The notes below the pieces were generated by a model. It saw only the letters and a program-made list of their open reading frames with translations, was not told where the DNA came from and did no database searches. 64,000 nucleotides of DNA from Rhabdophis nuchalis (lineage: Eukaryota; Chordata; Lepidosauria; Squamata; Natricidae): positions 198,249,962 through 198,313,961 of the forward strand of contig CM077644.1 of assembly GCA_039707465.1 (NCBI GenBank), given 5' to 3'. The translations under genes were made by a program, and so were the position numbers. How positions within the stretch are numbered: position 1 is the first letter of the stretch; each line of letters starts with the position of its first letter. Below are positions 22,160-32,334 of the stretch, piece after piece.

Positions 22160-23745
22160 CTGCCCAAGGTTCACTGGGCCAATCATGTTTTACTGTAATG
22201 CTGCTGCTTGTGTGGGCTTAAAAGTGTGTTGCCTTTCTGCAACTTTGGGGTTAGGGAAAAGCAGGGAGGACTTGATATCTGCTGCATATGCATTTGGTTA
22301 ATATGAACAAACCTGGCAGACTTAACATGATTTCCAAGTACAGATAGGTTTGTTCATGTTGGCAAAGTTCACAGCACAAAAAAATGTTAATAATGTCTAT
22401 AATGGCAAGAAAAGAAAATTGGAGATAATTCCCAAATATAACTACAATATGATGCATATCAAAATATTCACAGTTAAAACTGTATTGTAAATATCCAAAT
22501 TGCCAGTACCTGAAAAAGGAGACCTTTACACCAGTCAGATATCCTAATCTCCAGAATTGTAAATATCTTTCGGATATGATCTAGGAAAAACAAATGTTTT
22601 AACAAAGGGAATTAATATCTGACAGTAAGTTCTAACTTGACTAAACCTATTTGTCTACTACCTTGCTCTGGTAGTTTATCACTGACATTTCCTAGCATGA
22701 AATGTAATAATATTGTTTGATGTAATTGGGAAATGATCTTTCCTTCTTCACCTAACAGCTTCTACTTTACCTCCAAATCTCTGGCAACTGCAACTCCACT
22801 CCAATATCTCCAACCCAAATGCCAAAGAATTTATAAGCTACTCTGTTAATGAAGAATATTAAAAGTACAGGATTCTCTAAGAATATGTTTGTCATACATG
22901 AAGCCTTTGAAATATGACTAATCAAACCTGTTTTACACTTAAACTCTTACTGCATAAAAGTCTTTACAAAGCCTGTGCACCCACCTATGTTGAAAGCAAA
23001 GTTTAGGACCAATGCTGTAAAAAAAAAAACCTATGAACGTACACTGCCACCCCATTTTTACTATTTACAGAGCTACAGTCCTAATTAAATGACTGCCTCA
23101 GATAGTGAGCATTTTTAGATATAACAATTAGAGTATGAAAAAGTCAATTGCAATCAGTCCATATTTACCACCTTGACAGTATCTCTCTCTGTTATGTGTT
23201 CAGCATTATAATAAAAATAAACTGTCCTGTGTCAGACTCATTTTTCTCTCTCTCCATACCCTTGGCAGAGCAGAAAGAAGCCTATACAAGCTATCCCTTC
23301 TTGAGATGCTTTTCTCTACTGTGCAATACTTCATAAATGTGCTACTGCAAGTTAACAAGCTGAGCTCTATGGCCTTAATTAGTTGAATAGAAGCTTCCAC
23401 TGTCTCACAGCTGCTACCTAAATCTGACAAGACTCTAATCAATTTCACAGTAAGTGTCTTGTAGCTCACAGCTGGGAGAACTCTAGATCAACAGCCAACA
23501 CTAGTATACTTCCTTTGATGCATACTCCCCATTGTGTGCCTTCTTACTCTCTTGTAATCTCTTCCTCTCCAATGCAAGTATAAATATTAATTCTCTCTTT
23601 CTAATTATCCCAGTGCTGGGGTGAACATTCCTAAGGGCTGTGGAAGGGGTAAGATGTTCTATAGGATTTGCCTTGTTACTTGACTTTCCAGAAATCTTTC
23701 CCATCACTTGGGCTTATCTGACTGTTTGGGATTGTATCCTTTTTA
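22160..23745. other. No supported feature
   Basis: AT-rich unique-looking DNA with a short poly-A tract near 23020. No domain-bearing frame. Confidence 0.5.
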
Positions 23746-23755
23746 TGCTGTAAAG

Positions 23756-23856
23756 TAGGGGTGTTAAGCTCATGGCTCGTGGGCCAGATACATCACCCCT
23801 GGTTTTTAGTGAAGGTGAAAAATGTCATGATACATCACATGATGCCACAATGCCTG
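23756..23856. mobile_element. Short hAT-type insertion (101 bp)
   Basis: TAGGGGTGTTAAGCTCATGG followed by GCTCGTGGGCCAGATACATC is the left terminus of a common squamate hAT-type repeat (CAGGGGTGTCAAACTC...GGGCCAG). CTGTAAAG flanks it on both sides (23748-23755 and 23857-23864), a perfect 8-bp duplication. The right end (..GCCTG) lacks a good inverted copy, so this is probably an internally deleted member. Confidence 0.55.
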
Positions 23857-23865
23857 CTGTAAAGC

Positions 23866-25495
23866 AAAAGAAAGCTGAAGTAATAAGCAGAACTGTGGTC
23901 ACATGATTTTTTACTTAGTCATTGTTAATCACTGAGTTGCTGGAACCAGCTGCTGTTGCTAAACAAGGACTATTTGCCTTGTTATATCACAGTGACTGAA
24001 TGTGAATAGTAATAGAAAAAGGACTGCATTCATATTTATCCTCAGATCTGTGCTTAACTAAAGAATACATTAAGGGTTTTTTGTAGAATTATTGTGCATT
24101 ACGGAGTAATACAGTATGTATATAGACCATGTGTGTGTGTAAATATATGGCATGAATATAGCTAAGTGGCATTATCTGATAAAGTCTTCAAAAGTGAAAT
24201 AATTCCAAAATCAACCCTTGTAAGGTGTCACGTATTCTTATGCAGCTTCTCAGCTCCTTTCTAGCTTTACTCCCAATTTCTCTGAGCTTGCAAGCAATTC
24301 ACAGCCCTATTAATGAAACAATGGAGTAAAATACTTGGGTCCCTATAGAAGTCACCTTTCTTGACTTCTCCTGTGAACATACTCTAATCAGCTTGGCTGT
24401 TGGAGTTGAGACACAGGAGCTGAATAGTAAAATTCAAATTAAATGTCAAACTGTTTTACTGTTTTAATTAATTTAACCCCCCCCCCCCATCTTTACTATG
24501 GAATCAAGTGTAGCATTTTCTCGTTTGCTGTTTAACAAGTAAAATTGAAGATAACACTGCAATATATGCTTCTCATTTCTGTTGTCAGTCAGAAATATTT
24601 TCTTCAAGCTTAAAATTCATAAAAAGATCAAATTACCATCACATTCTACATCTAGACCTCCTAATAAATGACAGTATGCTATGATCTTTGTCTCTATCTA
24701 ATTTCCATTCTCATGGTTGTCTTCTGATTACCCTGGAAATATCACTGTCTGGAAATAATATGATTCATCATATGAAGATATGGTTCTAGAATTGAATATG
24801 GTTAACACTAATCTTTGAGTATTGTGTCTCCATCTAACCTGATGCTGAAAGTGGATGGAACATCATATATTCTTAACATTTGCAGAATTATCTTAGAGGG
24901 ATGACATTGGAAGAACGTTCATAAATAGGATATGGGTAATATATTGCAAGAGAAGGGGTCATGTTTTTCTTTTTTCTTTCTGTAATTTAAAGATTGATGT
25001 CAAAAGATAAGTGTATTGTTTCCATGGGACATTATATCCAGCAGTGCTGCTACCTGCTGCATAGAAAGGAAGGAAATTAAAAGGTAAAGATTGATGTGGG
25101 GGGGAACCCCAATAACTCAGTATTTTGGAGCATAGGATTTTGTCATCATATTCTGGCAAATGTTTTGAAATCTAGAATTCTTCTCTCTAGCTGCCAGCAC
25201 CGAATACTATTATGAGAAGTTAGAATGATACTAAGTTTGTTTAGACCTCAGCATGTTTTTAAAACTCTAGTCTATTTTGAACTGATACAGTAAACTACGT
25301 TTAAGAAAATGGCTTAAGTAGGATTTCCAAAGGTCAGACAAAAAGGAGGACATGTCCTACTTTTGGTCTTCATATCCTCCTTGAGCTGCTTGAGCTGATG
25401 CCTGGATTTGACCAGACCTAAATCAGTTACTTGTTGAAGGCTTTTGGTCTCTTAGCCAGCTCTAGCTGAAGCTAAAGCTCAAATATTTCGACTAC
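23866..25495. other. No supported feature
   Basis: AT-rich with a poly-C tract at about 24478-24488. No recognised repeat family or gene. Confidence 0.5.
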
Positions 25496-25499
25496 CATA

Positions 25500-25650
25500 G
25501 GAGAAGATTTATTGAGGGAGGAAATGATGTTGAGAAAGATTGAAGGCAAAAAGGAGCAAGGGATGAAAGAGGATGAGATGGTTAGATAGTGTTATTGACT
25601 GTGGGCATGAGTTCCATGGACTTTGGGAAACTGTGGAGAATGCGGGGGTG
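25500..25650 (+). mobile_element. Bov-B (RTE) LINE 3' part, left of hAT insertion
   Basis: The frame containing RMRWLDSVIDCGHEFHGLW and ETVENAG matches the C-terminal end of the Bov-B RT protein (RMRWLDSI..S......L.E.VEDREAWRA pattern, family knowledge). It is continued at 25836 beyond a small hAT-type insertion, where AVIHEVVETQTRLSD and a stop complete the protein. Confidence 0.8.
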
Positions 25651-25827
25651 CAGTGGTGGTATTTACCGGTTTGGACTGAATCGCCTGAACTGGTAGCGGA
25701 AATCACGGGTGCCCCTGCCCATCACCCTGGCTCTACGGCATCCCATTTAGGCCCTTTTTTCACCAAAAGCACCCGGGCGTGCTCACATTTGCAAACCGGT
25801 AGGGAAGGTAAGTGAATTCCACTCCTG
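25651..25827. mobile_element. hAT-type MITE inside Bov-B (177 bp)
   Basis: Ends CAGTGGTGGTATTTACC and GTGAATTCCACTCCTG; the complement of the right end is CAGGAGTGGAATTCAC. Flanking octamers CGGGGGTG and TGGTGGTG agree at 6 of 8 positions. Bov-B coding sequence is broken exactly at these ends, which supports insertion. Interior shares TTTGCAAACCGGTAGGGAAG-type sequence (inverted) with the region at 60550-60600. Confidence 0.75.
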
Positions 25828-25835
25828 TGGTGGTG

Positions 25836-25900
25836 GTGTGCTGTGATCCATGAGGTTGTGGAGACTCAGACACGACTTAGTGACTGAACAAAGTAACAAC
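25836..25900 (+). mobile_element. Bov-B 3' terminus
   Basis: GTGGAGACTCAGACACGACT, TAGTGACTGAACAA and AGTAACAAC is the classic Bov-B 3' end. It completes the reading frame interrupted at 25650: the final codons are QTRLSD then stop. Confidence 0.85.
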
Positions 25901-25904
25901 CAGG

Positions 25905-27575
25905 TCTAGCACATTTCTGCTATTGAAAACCAGTCTTTCTGTGGCTGGAAGCTGTTAATTTTATGTACAGGTAGGACTAAGTATCTTTCTTTTTATTCTA
26001 GTAATTTTTATCTCAGATGCCAAGGAAGTTAATGAGGCCTCCTTTTCTCCCTGGTTCTCCTCTTTTCAATTGCCCATGTTCTCCTTTGCCTGTTTAGATA
26101 TCTGAGAAGCCTAAACTAGATTTCTTTCTACTTATATAAAACAAAAGAAAATTCTTATACTGCTTAGTACAAATCATTCCAGGTTATCCACTTTAAAAAG
26201 GGGGTAGAAAAAAAACCCCCACAAAACAAAGTTATGACTACACAGAGTCTTGCCACTTTCTACTATCTCATGCATGTAAAAAGGAGATGGAACATTGATC
26301 ACAATGGACATAACTGTTATATTGACTTTTGTCACTTCCATCCTGCCACTCCCCGACAATCTGGAAATCATTGTCAGTTTTTTTCTAAAATGAATTGTTT
26401 TATTTTAAATCACTGGGGTTTTTTTTCTAAAAACTTTGATGCATAAAAATTAATGGTATATTATATTTAAGACCTTGCTTTTAGTGCCAAATTATATAAT
26501 TTAATTATAAATAATCTATAAATATTTTATAGTGGCTAAAGTAAGATCACATCATCTTTTATTTTATTTCCTATATTGTTATTGCAGAAAATTGAATCTG
26601 CAATGCAGCTCAAAGTAGTTTTGAGTGACGTTCCCTTTTTGTCTTATTTTTCAAATGAGTATTTCCATTTTAGCAGCTAGTCTGATTCTCTTTTCCAGAA
26701 GACAATAACTCAGCTTTCTATTTTCATCCCATAAACTAAAGGAAAAAAAAAAGTGGGGTTGGAATGACAACATAAAACAGAACATGTCAGGATATTGAAT
26801 ATGAATGTTATCCCCAAGGAAAATTACGTTATAACAGGTCAAACAGTGATTTAAAAGATGTTACATTTGAAATGAGCTATAAATGATCTTCTCAACAAAA
26901 TTCATAGTATATAAACTTGCAAGTCCATTTTAGTTAAATATGCAGTTATCTAGCTGTGAAATAAAATAAAGTATAGGTTGGAAAAATAATTGCATAATTT
27001 GTTTTTATACTTTGTTAATGTCTCCCAAAAATATGCAGGGCAATGCAATGGAAAAAAATTTCCTAAAATAGATATAGAGATTCAGAATCAATAAGGTGTA
27101 AAATAAAGCATAGAAAATTGTCCCTCACTCAAATAATTCTGTGACAGTTGGCAAATCTGGTGTAAGTCTGAATATCATTCAGAATAAATAACACTTTTTA
27201 ATATATTCTCACATAAATTAATTTATTTGGTGTTGATGTACTGTGACAGCTCTTTAGCAGGTTCTGCCTGTTATTACTGTATACTGATTTGGTTCTAGTT
27301 AATGGAGAAAAGTATATTTTTCTGTGATAATATAAGTTTTGTTAAACAGCCCAGAAATCTAGAATGAAAACTAGTAAAAAAAAACAAAAAACAACAACTG
27401 GACCTTTTCATTTTCATTTTCATCTTCGTCTGACTTGTTTACCAATGTCAATATCAAGTAATGTTATGATCAATTAGTTCAGAGTATCTCCATGTGAATC
27501 AATGTGCTAAGCAAATACCAAATAGTAATGACCCAATTAACATGCACCAAGGTTATTAAATTAATCCTATGACAT
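25905..27575. other. No supported feature
   Basis: AT-rich unique-looking DNA; short frames only, no domain. Confidence 0.5.
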
Positions 27576-27576
27576 A

Positions 27577-27835
27577 TCTAGTGTTTAATTATGGCCCATC
27601 AAGTTGCTTTCTATTCCTAGTGACCATATAGATAGATTTTCTCCATGACAATCTATTCTAAGCCTGTTTTTTCAAGTATCCCACTGGTGTACCCATCGCC
27701 ACAGTAATTGAGTCCATCTACTTTGCAACTAGTTGTCCTCTTCTTTTTATTTCTACCTTTCTCAGCATTGGAGACTTTTCCAGAGATCCTAGATAATGTG
27801 TCTGAAGTAGGTTAATTGATGTGAATGGAAGTAAA
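27577..27835 (-). mobile_element. Bov-B/RTE-like LINE relic, minus strand
   Basis: On the minus strand the translation includes MLRKVEIKRRGQLVAK, MDSITVAMGTPVGYLKKQA and NRLSWRK, the terminal RTE/Bov-B pattern (W-x-D-S-I..L-x-x-x-A-x-D-R-x-x-W-R), with stop codons between the blocks. Clearly older than the copy at 25.5 kb and possibly a different RTE subfamily. Confidence 0.6.
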
Positions 27836-27884
27836 TATGCATGTCCCAGGATAATGATGCAGAAATCCAATCAGAGTTAGTCAT

Positions 27885-27965
27885 AGGATCAAAGGTTTAT
27901 TATTCCAGCCTTTCAGGCTTATATTGGAGCCCATTATCAGGGGACTTCTCTCTCTCCAGAATATG
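27885..27965 (-). repeat. Possible Penelope-like terminal relic
   Basis: The minus strand reads CCCCTGATAATGGGCTCC, then AATATAAGCCTGAAAGGCTG. This layout (CTGA..., a GGCT/AGCC hairpin, GAAA) resembles decayed hammerhead-bearing ends of Penelope-like elements. The core G8 is replaced by A and I find no convincing stem I, so no activity is expected. Family assignment is tentative. Confidence 0.3.
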
Positions 27966-27989
27966 GTTTATCTGATTGTTCTTCATGTT

Positions 27990-28187
27990 CAGGGGGTCAA
28001 GCTATTTCCCAAAGTACCTGAAGGCCAGACAAGGAAATTGACCAAGGAGAGATTCAACCTACAAGGAGGAATGTTCTGACAGTGAGAACAATCAACCAAT
28101 GGAATAGCTTGCCTTCGGAAGTTGTGGGGGCTTCATCACTTGAGACTTTCAAGAAGAGATTGGACTGCCATTTGTCAGAAGTGGTAT
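27990..28187 (+). mobile_element. CR1 3' end, left half of split copy
   Basis: Matches CR1 from GGGGTCAAGCTATTTCCCAA through the frame RTINQWNSLPSEVVGASSLE and CHLSEVV. It stops inside the 3' UTR at GTGGTAT, where an L2 fragment interrupts it; the remainder resumes at 28653. Confidence 0.85.
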
Positions 28188-28652
28188 TGATTTATTTGAT
28201 TTTGATTTATTTGGATTTATATAACCGCACCCTCTCCCCAAAGGGACCCGGGGCGGTGCACAGGAAGTTAAAAAACACAACAATATCACAATATAAATAG
28301 TTAAAATCAAATTAAATAATTATCCCTGTGCTAAAATTTAGAAGTTAAAACATAATCCCATACAAACCCAATTAAAACAATTTATTTTACAGACTGTAGG
28401 CTAGGTAGATAACTTAGGCCAAGCCGGCCTGATGGAACAGGAGTGTCTTTAATTTCTGGCGGAAGGTGCAGAGGTCCGTGGTTGTTCTGAGGTCGGGGGG
28501 TAGGTCGTTCCAGAGGGTTGGGCCCACCACAGAGAAGCCCCTTCCCCTGGGCGTTGCCCGCTGACATTGCCTAGTGGACGGCACCTGGAGAAGTCCCTCT
28601 CTGTGGGAGCGGATCGGCCGCAGGGATGTATGAGGTAGGATGCGGTCTCGCA
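28188..28652 (-). mobile_element. L2-type 3' fragment nested in CR1
   Basis: Minus-strand L2 end: C-terminal coding sequence (decayed ALWNDLPPDLRTTTD-like stretch around 28460-28530), 3' UTR and the ACCGCCCCGGGTCCC hairpin motif near 28250. Flanked by GGTAT at 28183-28187 and 28653-28657. The CR1 3' UTR is continuous across it, so the L2 arrived after the CR1. Confidence 0.88.
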
Positions 28653-28730
28653 GGTATAGGAACTCCCGCTTGAGTGGGGGTTGGACTAGATGACCTATAA
28701 GGTCCCTTTCAACTCTATTAATCTGTTAAA
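28653..28730 (+). mobile_element. CR1 3' UTR, right half of split copy
   Basis: GGTATAGGAACTCCCGCTTG, then GGGGGTTGGACTAGATGACC and AAGGTCCCTTTCAACTCT complete the CR1 3' UTR that broke off at 28187. Confidence 0.85.
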
Positions 28731-28749
28731 ATATGTTATGTTGTATTTT

Positions 28750-29118
28750 AGATTTAGATTTATTTCGATTTATATAACCACTCCTTCTCCATCGAAATGG
28801 ACCCAGGGCGGTGCACAGGGAGTTAAAATCAATAAATAACAATAAATACAGTAATAATATCTAAAATGAATTAAACTATGGGCCTGTGCTAAAACATTCC
28901 CATTAAAATTCTAAAATACATTTACTCGTTGGCTAAGATTGAATTATATCAGAGCTCTTAGCTCTAAGCTAGAAAGGCTTGATGGAAAAGATACATTTTA
29001 AGTGAGCGGCGAAAGAGGGGAAGGTCTGTGATAGGCCGAAGTTCGGGGGGGGGGGGGTAGGTCGTTCCAGAGGGATGGCCCTGCCACCGAGAAAGCCCTT
29101 CCCCTGGGCATAAACTAT
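28750..29118 (-). mobile_element. L2-type 3' fragment, minus strand
   Basis: Second minus-strand L2 end, about 100 bp beyond the nested one: hairpin motif (GGACCCAGGGCGGTGCACAG at about 28800), 3' UTR and a decayed ALWNDLP-like coding end with a long G run near 29046. 5'-truncated at about 29118. More diverged than the copies at 6.3 and 40.8 kb. Confidence 0.8.
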
Positions 29119-29119
29119 A

Positions 29120-30970
29120 TTTATATAGTTGCTGGTTATATATAGTTTTTAATTGTTGATTCAGGTACTAATGGCTCGCTATTAAATTGTTAATTGTTGT
29201 TACTTTATGCCACCTTGCCCTCAGCTCCTAAGTACCTGATAAACTAGTGGTATATCAGCATCCCTATTGACTGACAAGGGGCACATTCCTCAGGTTTCAA
29301 TCATTTCTCTGGCTATATTTATTCCTGCTCGACCAACAATCATAATAAAATTGAATACATGTATTTGTTCATTGCAATATGAGGCCATCAATGAGTTTGG
29401 CAGTTTGAGCCTGGTCATTGTTCTTCAAGTGAGAATTCTGGGTTGATTTGTTCAATGATCTATTGATTTGTTTCTTAATTGTCCATGATATTTTCAGGAT
29501 CTTCTTCCACATCACTTCTTTAGTCCAACGTTCATCTCTGTTGAATATCACAAGGAATATCTTGGCTAGCACGAACCTGTTCTTTGTAGGCATAGTTACA
29601 TTGTGGTTTTGAATATATTTTACAAGGCTGTCATGGCTGTCATAGCAACTCCTAGCCAGTGATGCATTTCCTGACTACTTGTTCCTTTGTGGTTGACAGG
29701 GTTAAACTAATCTAGTCCTATCCGTTGTATCTATGATACTTGGATAAAGATTTAGTATTATAAAACATCTTGTTAACATTTGTCTAGTCCAAGGTCTCAT
29801 GGCATACCAGGTCCTTCCTGGAAATCTACCCAAATAATACCTTTTAAATTCTGTCAGTGTGACCCTGTGTTGCAGAAATGATAAAAAAGACATTTGGTTA
29901 GGATTTTTTTTCAGTTTTTGACTGTATGTAGGATCAAGAACCATGAGTGATGTGAAGTCACCCAGTTACATGTTTGTCTACTCCTACAAGTAGCAGTCAA
30001 AGTTGTAGAGCAGAAAAAACATATTCCCTGCAGAGTAATGAAGTCACATTGTTGTGTCATGTCATGCCATGACATGTTCATGTCATGTTGTGTCACATGC
30101 TTTTCATTTATAGGTGTTACTGTTGAAAGGAAAAGGAGAATGACAGCTTTTTATAGTTCTCATCTCAACTATATTATAGTTTGTAATACAGCACTTTTGA
30201 TTCACCATCATTTCTAATTAATTGAGCCATTAGTTGTAAAGGTATAAAGAGCACTTTAACAACTTATGGATACAAATGGGAGCAAAGTTTCTTCACATTT
30301 TAATGTAAAGTTATTCACTTCACATATTCAGCCTTATTTGTGAAGTAGGCTTCAGTTATTTGAAGAAATCCACACATTTCCAAATTTGCACTAGTTTTCT
30401 TAACTCAAAATGCATTGAGAAATTATGTGTTAGGGGAATGATGAATATGAACACACAAGATATGTTATATTAGGAAGAAAAAAACTTTACAATGTGTATA
30501 TAACAATATTTATTTAAAATGTTTTATATACATACAAATGTACTTTGGCTGTGTTGTGTGTGTATGTGTGTGTTTGCAAAGGCTTAAGGGTGGAAAAATG
30601 ACAAAGGAAAATAACCATGTAAGGTTTCATAAGTGACAACCAGAAGATTGAATTGCACTTGCATGCCTACTGAGATTCACTGCGGTTCACAGAAGGATAG
30701 TTTAATATGAATGTTCTGAAGGGCATTCAAAACTCCCTTGCCTCTTATTCTGGACCAATTGCAACTTCTCAGTCTCATGAAGAATACATGATAGGAATCC
30801 ATTTTAAGGATGACTAAGGCATAAGTGACCATGATTAGGACCTCCTGATCCAGCAAAGGGCACAACTGCATACATGATGAACCTATCAAAGTTTCTGCTG
30901 GCTATGGCTGTCACCTGCTCCTAGAACAAGAGCTGCAAATCCAGGAGGATTCCCAAGTTATAACTTGTTC
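29120..30970. other. No supported gene; minor repeats
   Basis: 29190-29265 faintly resembles a SINE or L2 tail (CACCTTGCCCTCAGCTCC). 30045-30100 holds imperfect CATGTCATG-type direct repeats. Frames at 29369-29593 and 30677-30889 have no domain. Confidence 0.45.
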
Positions 30971-31303
30971 TTTGGGGGGGCAGTTCAGAGGTGGGTTCCT
31001 CCCGGTCCTGTCCGGTACACCAGAAGAGGTAGTGAAAATCTGGCATACTGGATCAGACCGGTAGTAATGGTGGCTTGGCCACGCCCCTGAACCTCCATCA
31101 GAAGCTTTTTTTTAAGCCCCTTTTCTCTTCCAGTTAAGGCAAGGGAAAAGAGGTTTTAAAAACTAAAAGAGAGGGGGGGGGAGTGTGAGGAACGAAGGGA
31201 GGTGAGAAATTAAAAAAATAAAATGAAAGCAGGAATCTCACTTTTTAACTGGGATTCACCAAAGGAGAAAAAAATGCTGTTTTAAATCAGAACTGAGCAT
31301 GCC

Positions 31304-31465
31304 TGGCTGTGGAATTCTGGGAGTTGAAGTCCACAAGTCTTAAAGTTGCCAAGGTTGCTTTGCTGGCTTTGTAATTCTGGGAGTTGAAGTCCACAAGTCT
31401 TAAAGTTGCCAAGGTTGTTTGCTGGCTGTGGAATTCTGGGAGTTGAAGTCCACAAGTCTTAATGC
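31304..31465 (+). repeat. Three tandem ~60-bp units
   Basis: Each unit reads GGCTGTGGAATTCTGGGAG, TTGAAGTCCACAAGTCTTAA and AGTTGCCAAGGTTG, starting near 31304, 31364 and 31423. The unit equals one arm of the palindromic hAT MITE at 10.8 kb, so a MITE arm appears to have been tandemly amplified inside another element. Confidence 0.85.
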
Positions 31466-31785
31466 TGCAAACTTTAAATTGAAACCTGGTTTAAATTGAA
31501 AAAGGAAGTTTGCAAAGTGACATTTAGTATGTTTCTGGGTCAACTGAACAACAAACCGGATAAAAGGTAGGATTATTATATGGTTCTATGTTTTTGAAGT
31601 TTTGGGGTTTCTGCAATATGGGCTTTGTGTTTCTAAAAGGGTTTGGATGATTTCTGCTTGTAAATGAAGCCCAACTTTCTATAGGCTCATTATCTCATTA
31701 TCTATCTGGCAGGCATATGGAATGAGCCTTTCTAGGAATAATATTTTTTTGGGGGGGAGGTTGTTGCTTCCCACAGAAAGAAGGG

Positions 31786-31844
<59 letters not shown>

Positions 31845-31861
31845 GAAAGAAAGAAAGAAAG

Positions 31862-31932
<71 letters not shown>

Positions 31933-31934
31933 AA
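31786..31934 (+). repeat. (GAAA)n microsatellite with GAGAAA variants
   Basis: About 37 units, nearly perfect, interrupted twice by GAGAAA. Located inside the composite hAT-type element. Confidence 0.95.
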
Positions 31935-31935
31935 A

Positions 31936-32010
31936 ACAGCACAGCAATTTAGGGCTAGAAGGCTACTCGGAGGTCATCTAGTCCAATTTCCTGTGTAGCA
32001 GGAAATCTCA
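31936..32010 (-). mobile_element. CR1 3' UTR fragment
   Basis: On the minus strand it reads TTTCCTGCTACACAGGAAATT and GGACTAGATGACCTCCGAG, the end of a CR1 3' UTR. It adjoins the GAAA tract and lies within the composite hAT-type element. Confidence 0.55.
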
Positions 32011-32334
32011 CATTGTCTGGATTATTTTGGTGTCTCTAACAAAAGGAAAATTGCCAGAAAGGAGAAGGAGTTTACAAGGACAAGGACATGCAGAGGAAGG
32101 CAGACATAGTCCTTCACTTATGACTATAAATGAACCCAAAATTTTGGTTGCTAAGCAAGAACATTTTTAATTGAGCTTCACCACATTTTACCCAATCCAT
32201 GACATCTTCTGGTGAGTGACATCAAGTTGGCCATGCCTACCCAATCACATGACTGCTAAGCCACACCCACAAAATATGCCACATCCACAGAATAAGTAGT
32301 AAAAAAATTGAAGCCCACCAGTGGGGCAGTTGTA

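Larger units (their letters stand above)
30986..32323. mobile_element. Composite hAT-type element (1.34 kb)
   Basis: Begins CAGAGGTGGGTTCC and ends AGCCCACCAGTG, with a perfect 8-bp duplication GGGCAGTT at 30978-30985 and 32324-32331. Its right end (GGTTGCTAAGCAAGAACATT, CACATGACTGCTAAGCCACA, CCCACAAAATATGCCACATC) is shared with the element at 21719-22150. Inside are three ~60-bp tandem units (31304-31465), a long GAAA tract (31786-31934) and a fragment of a CR1 3' end (31936-32010). No transposase; a non-autonomous element that has accumulated other repeats. Confidence 0.88.
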
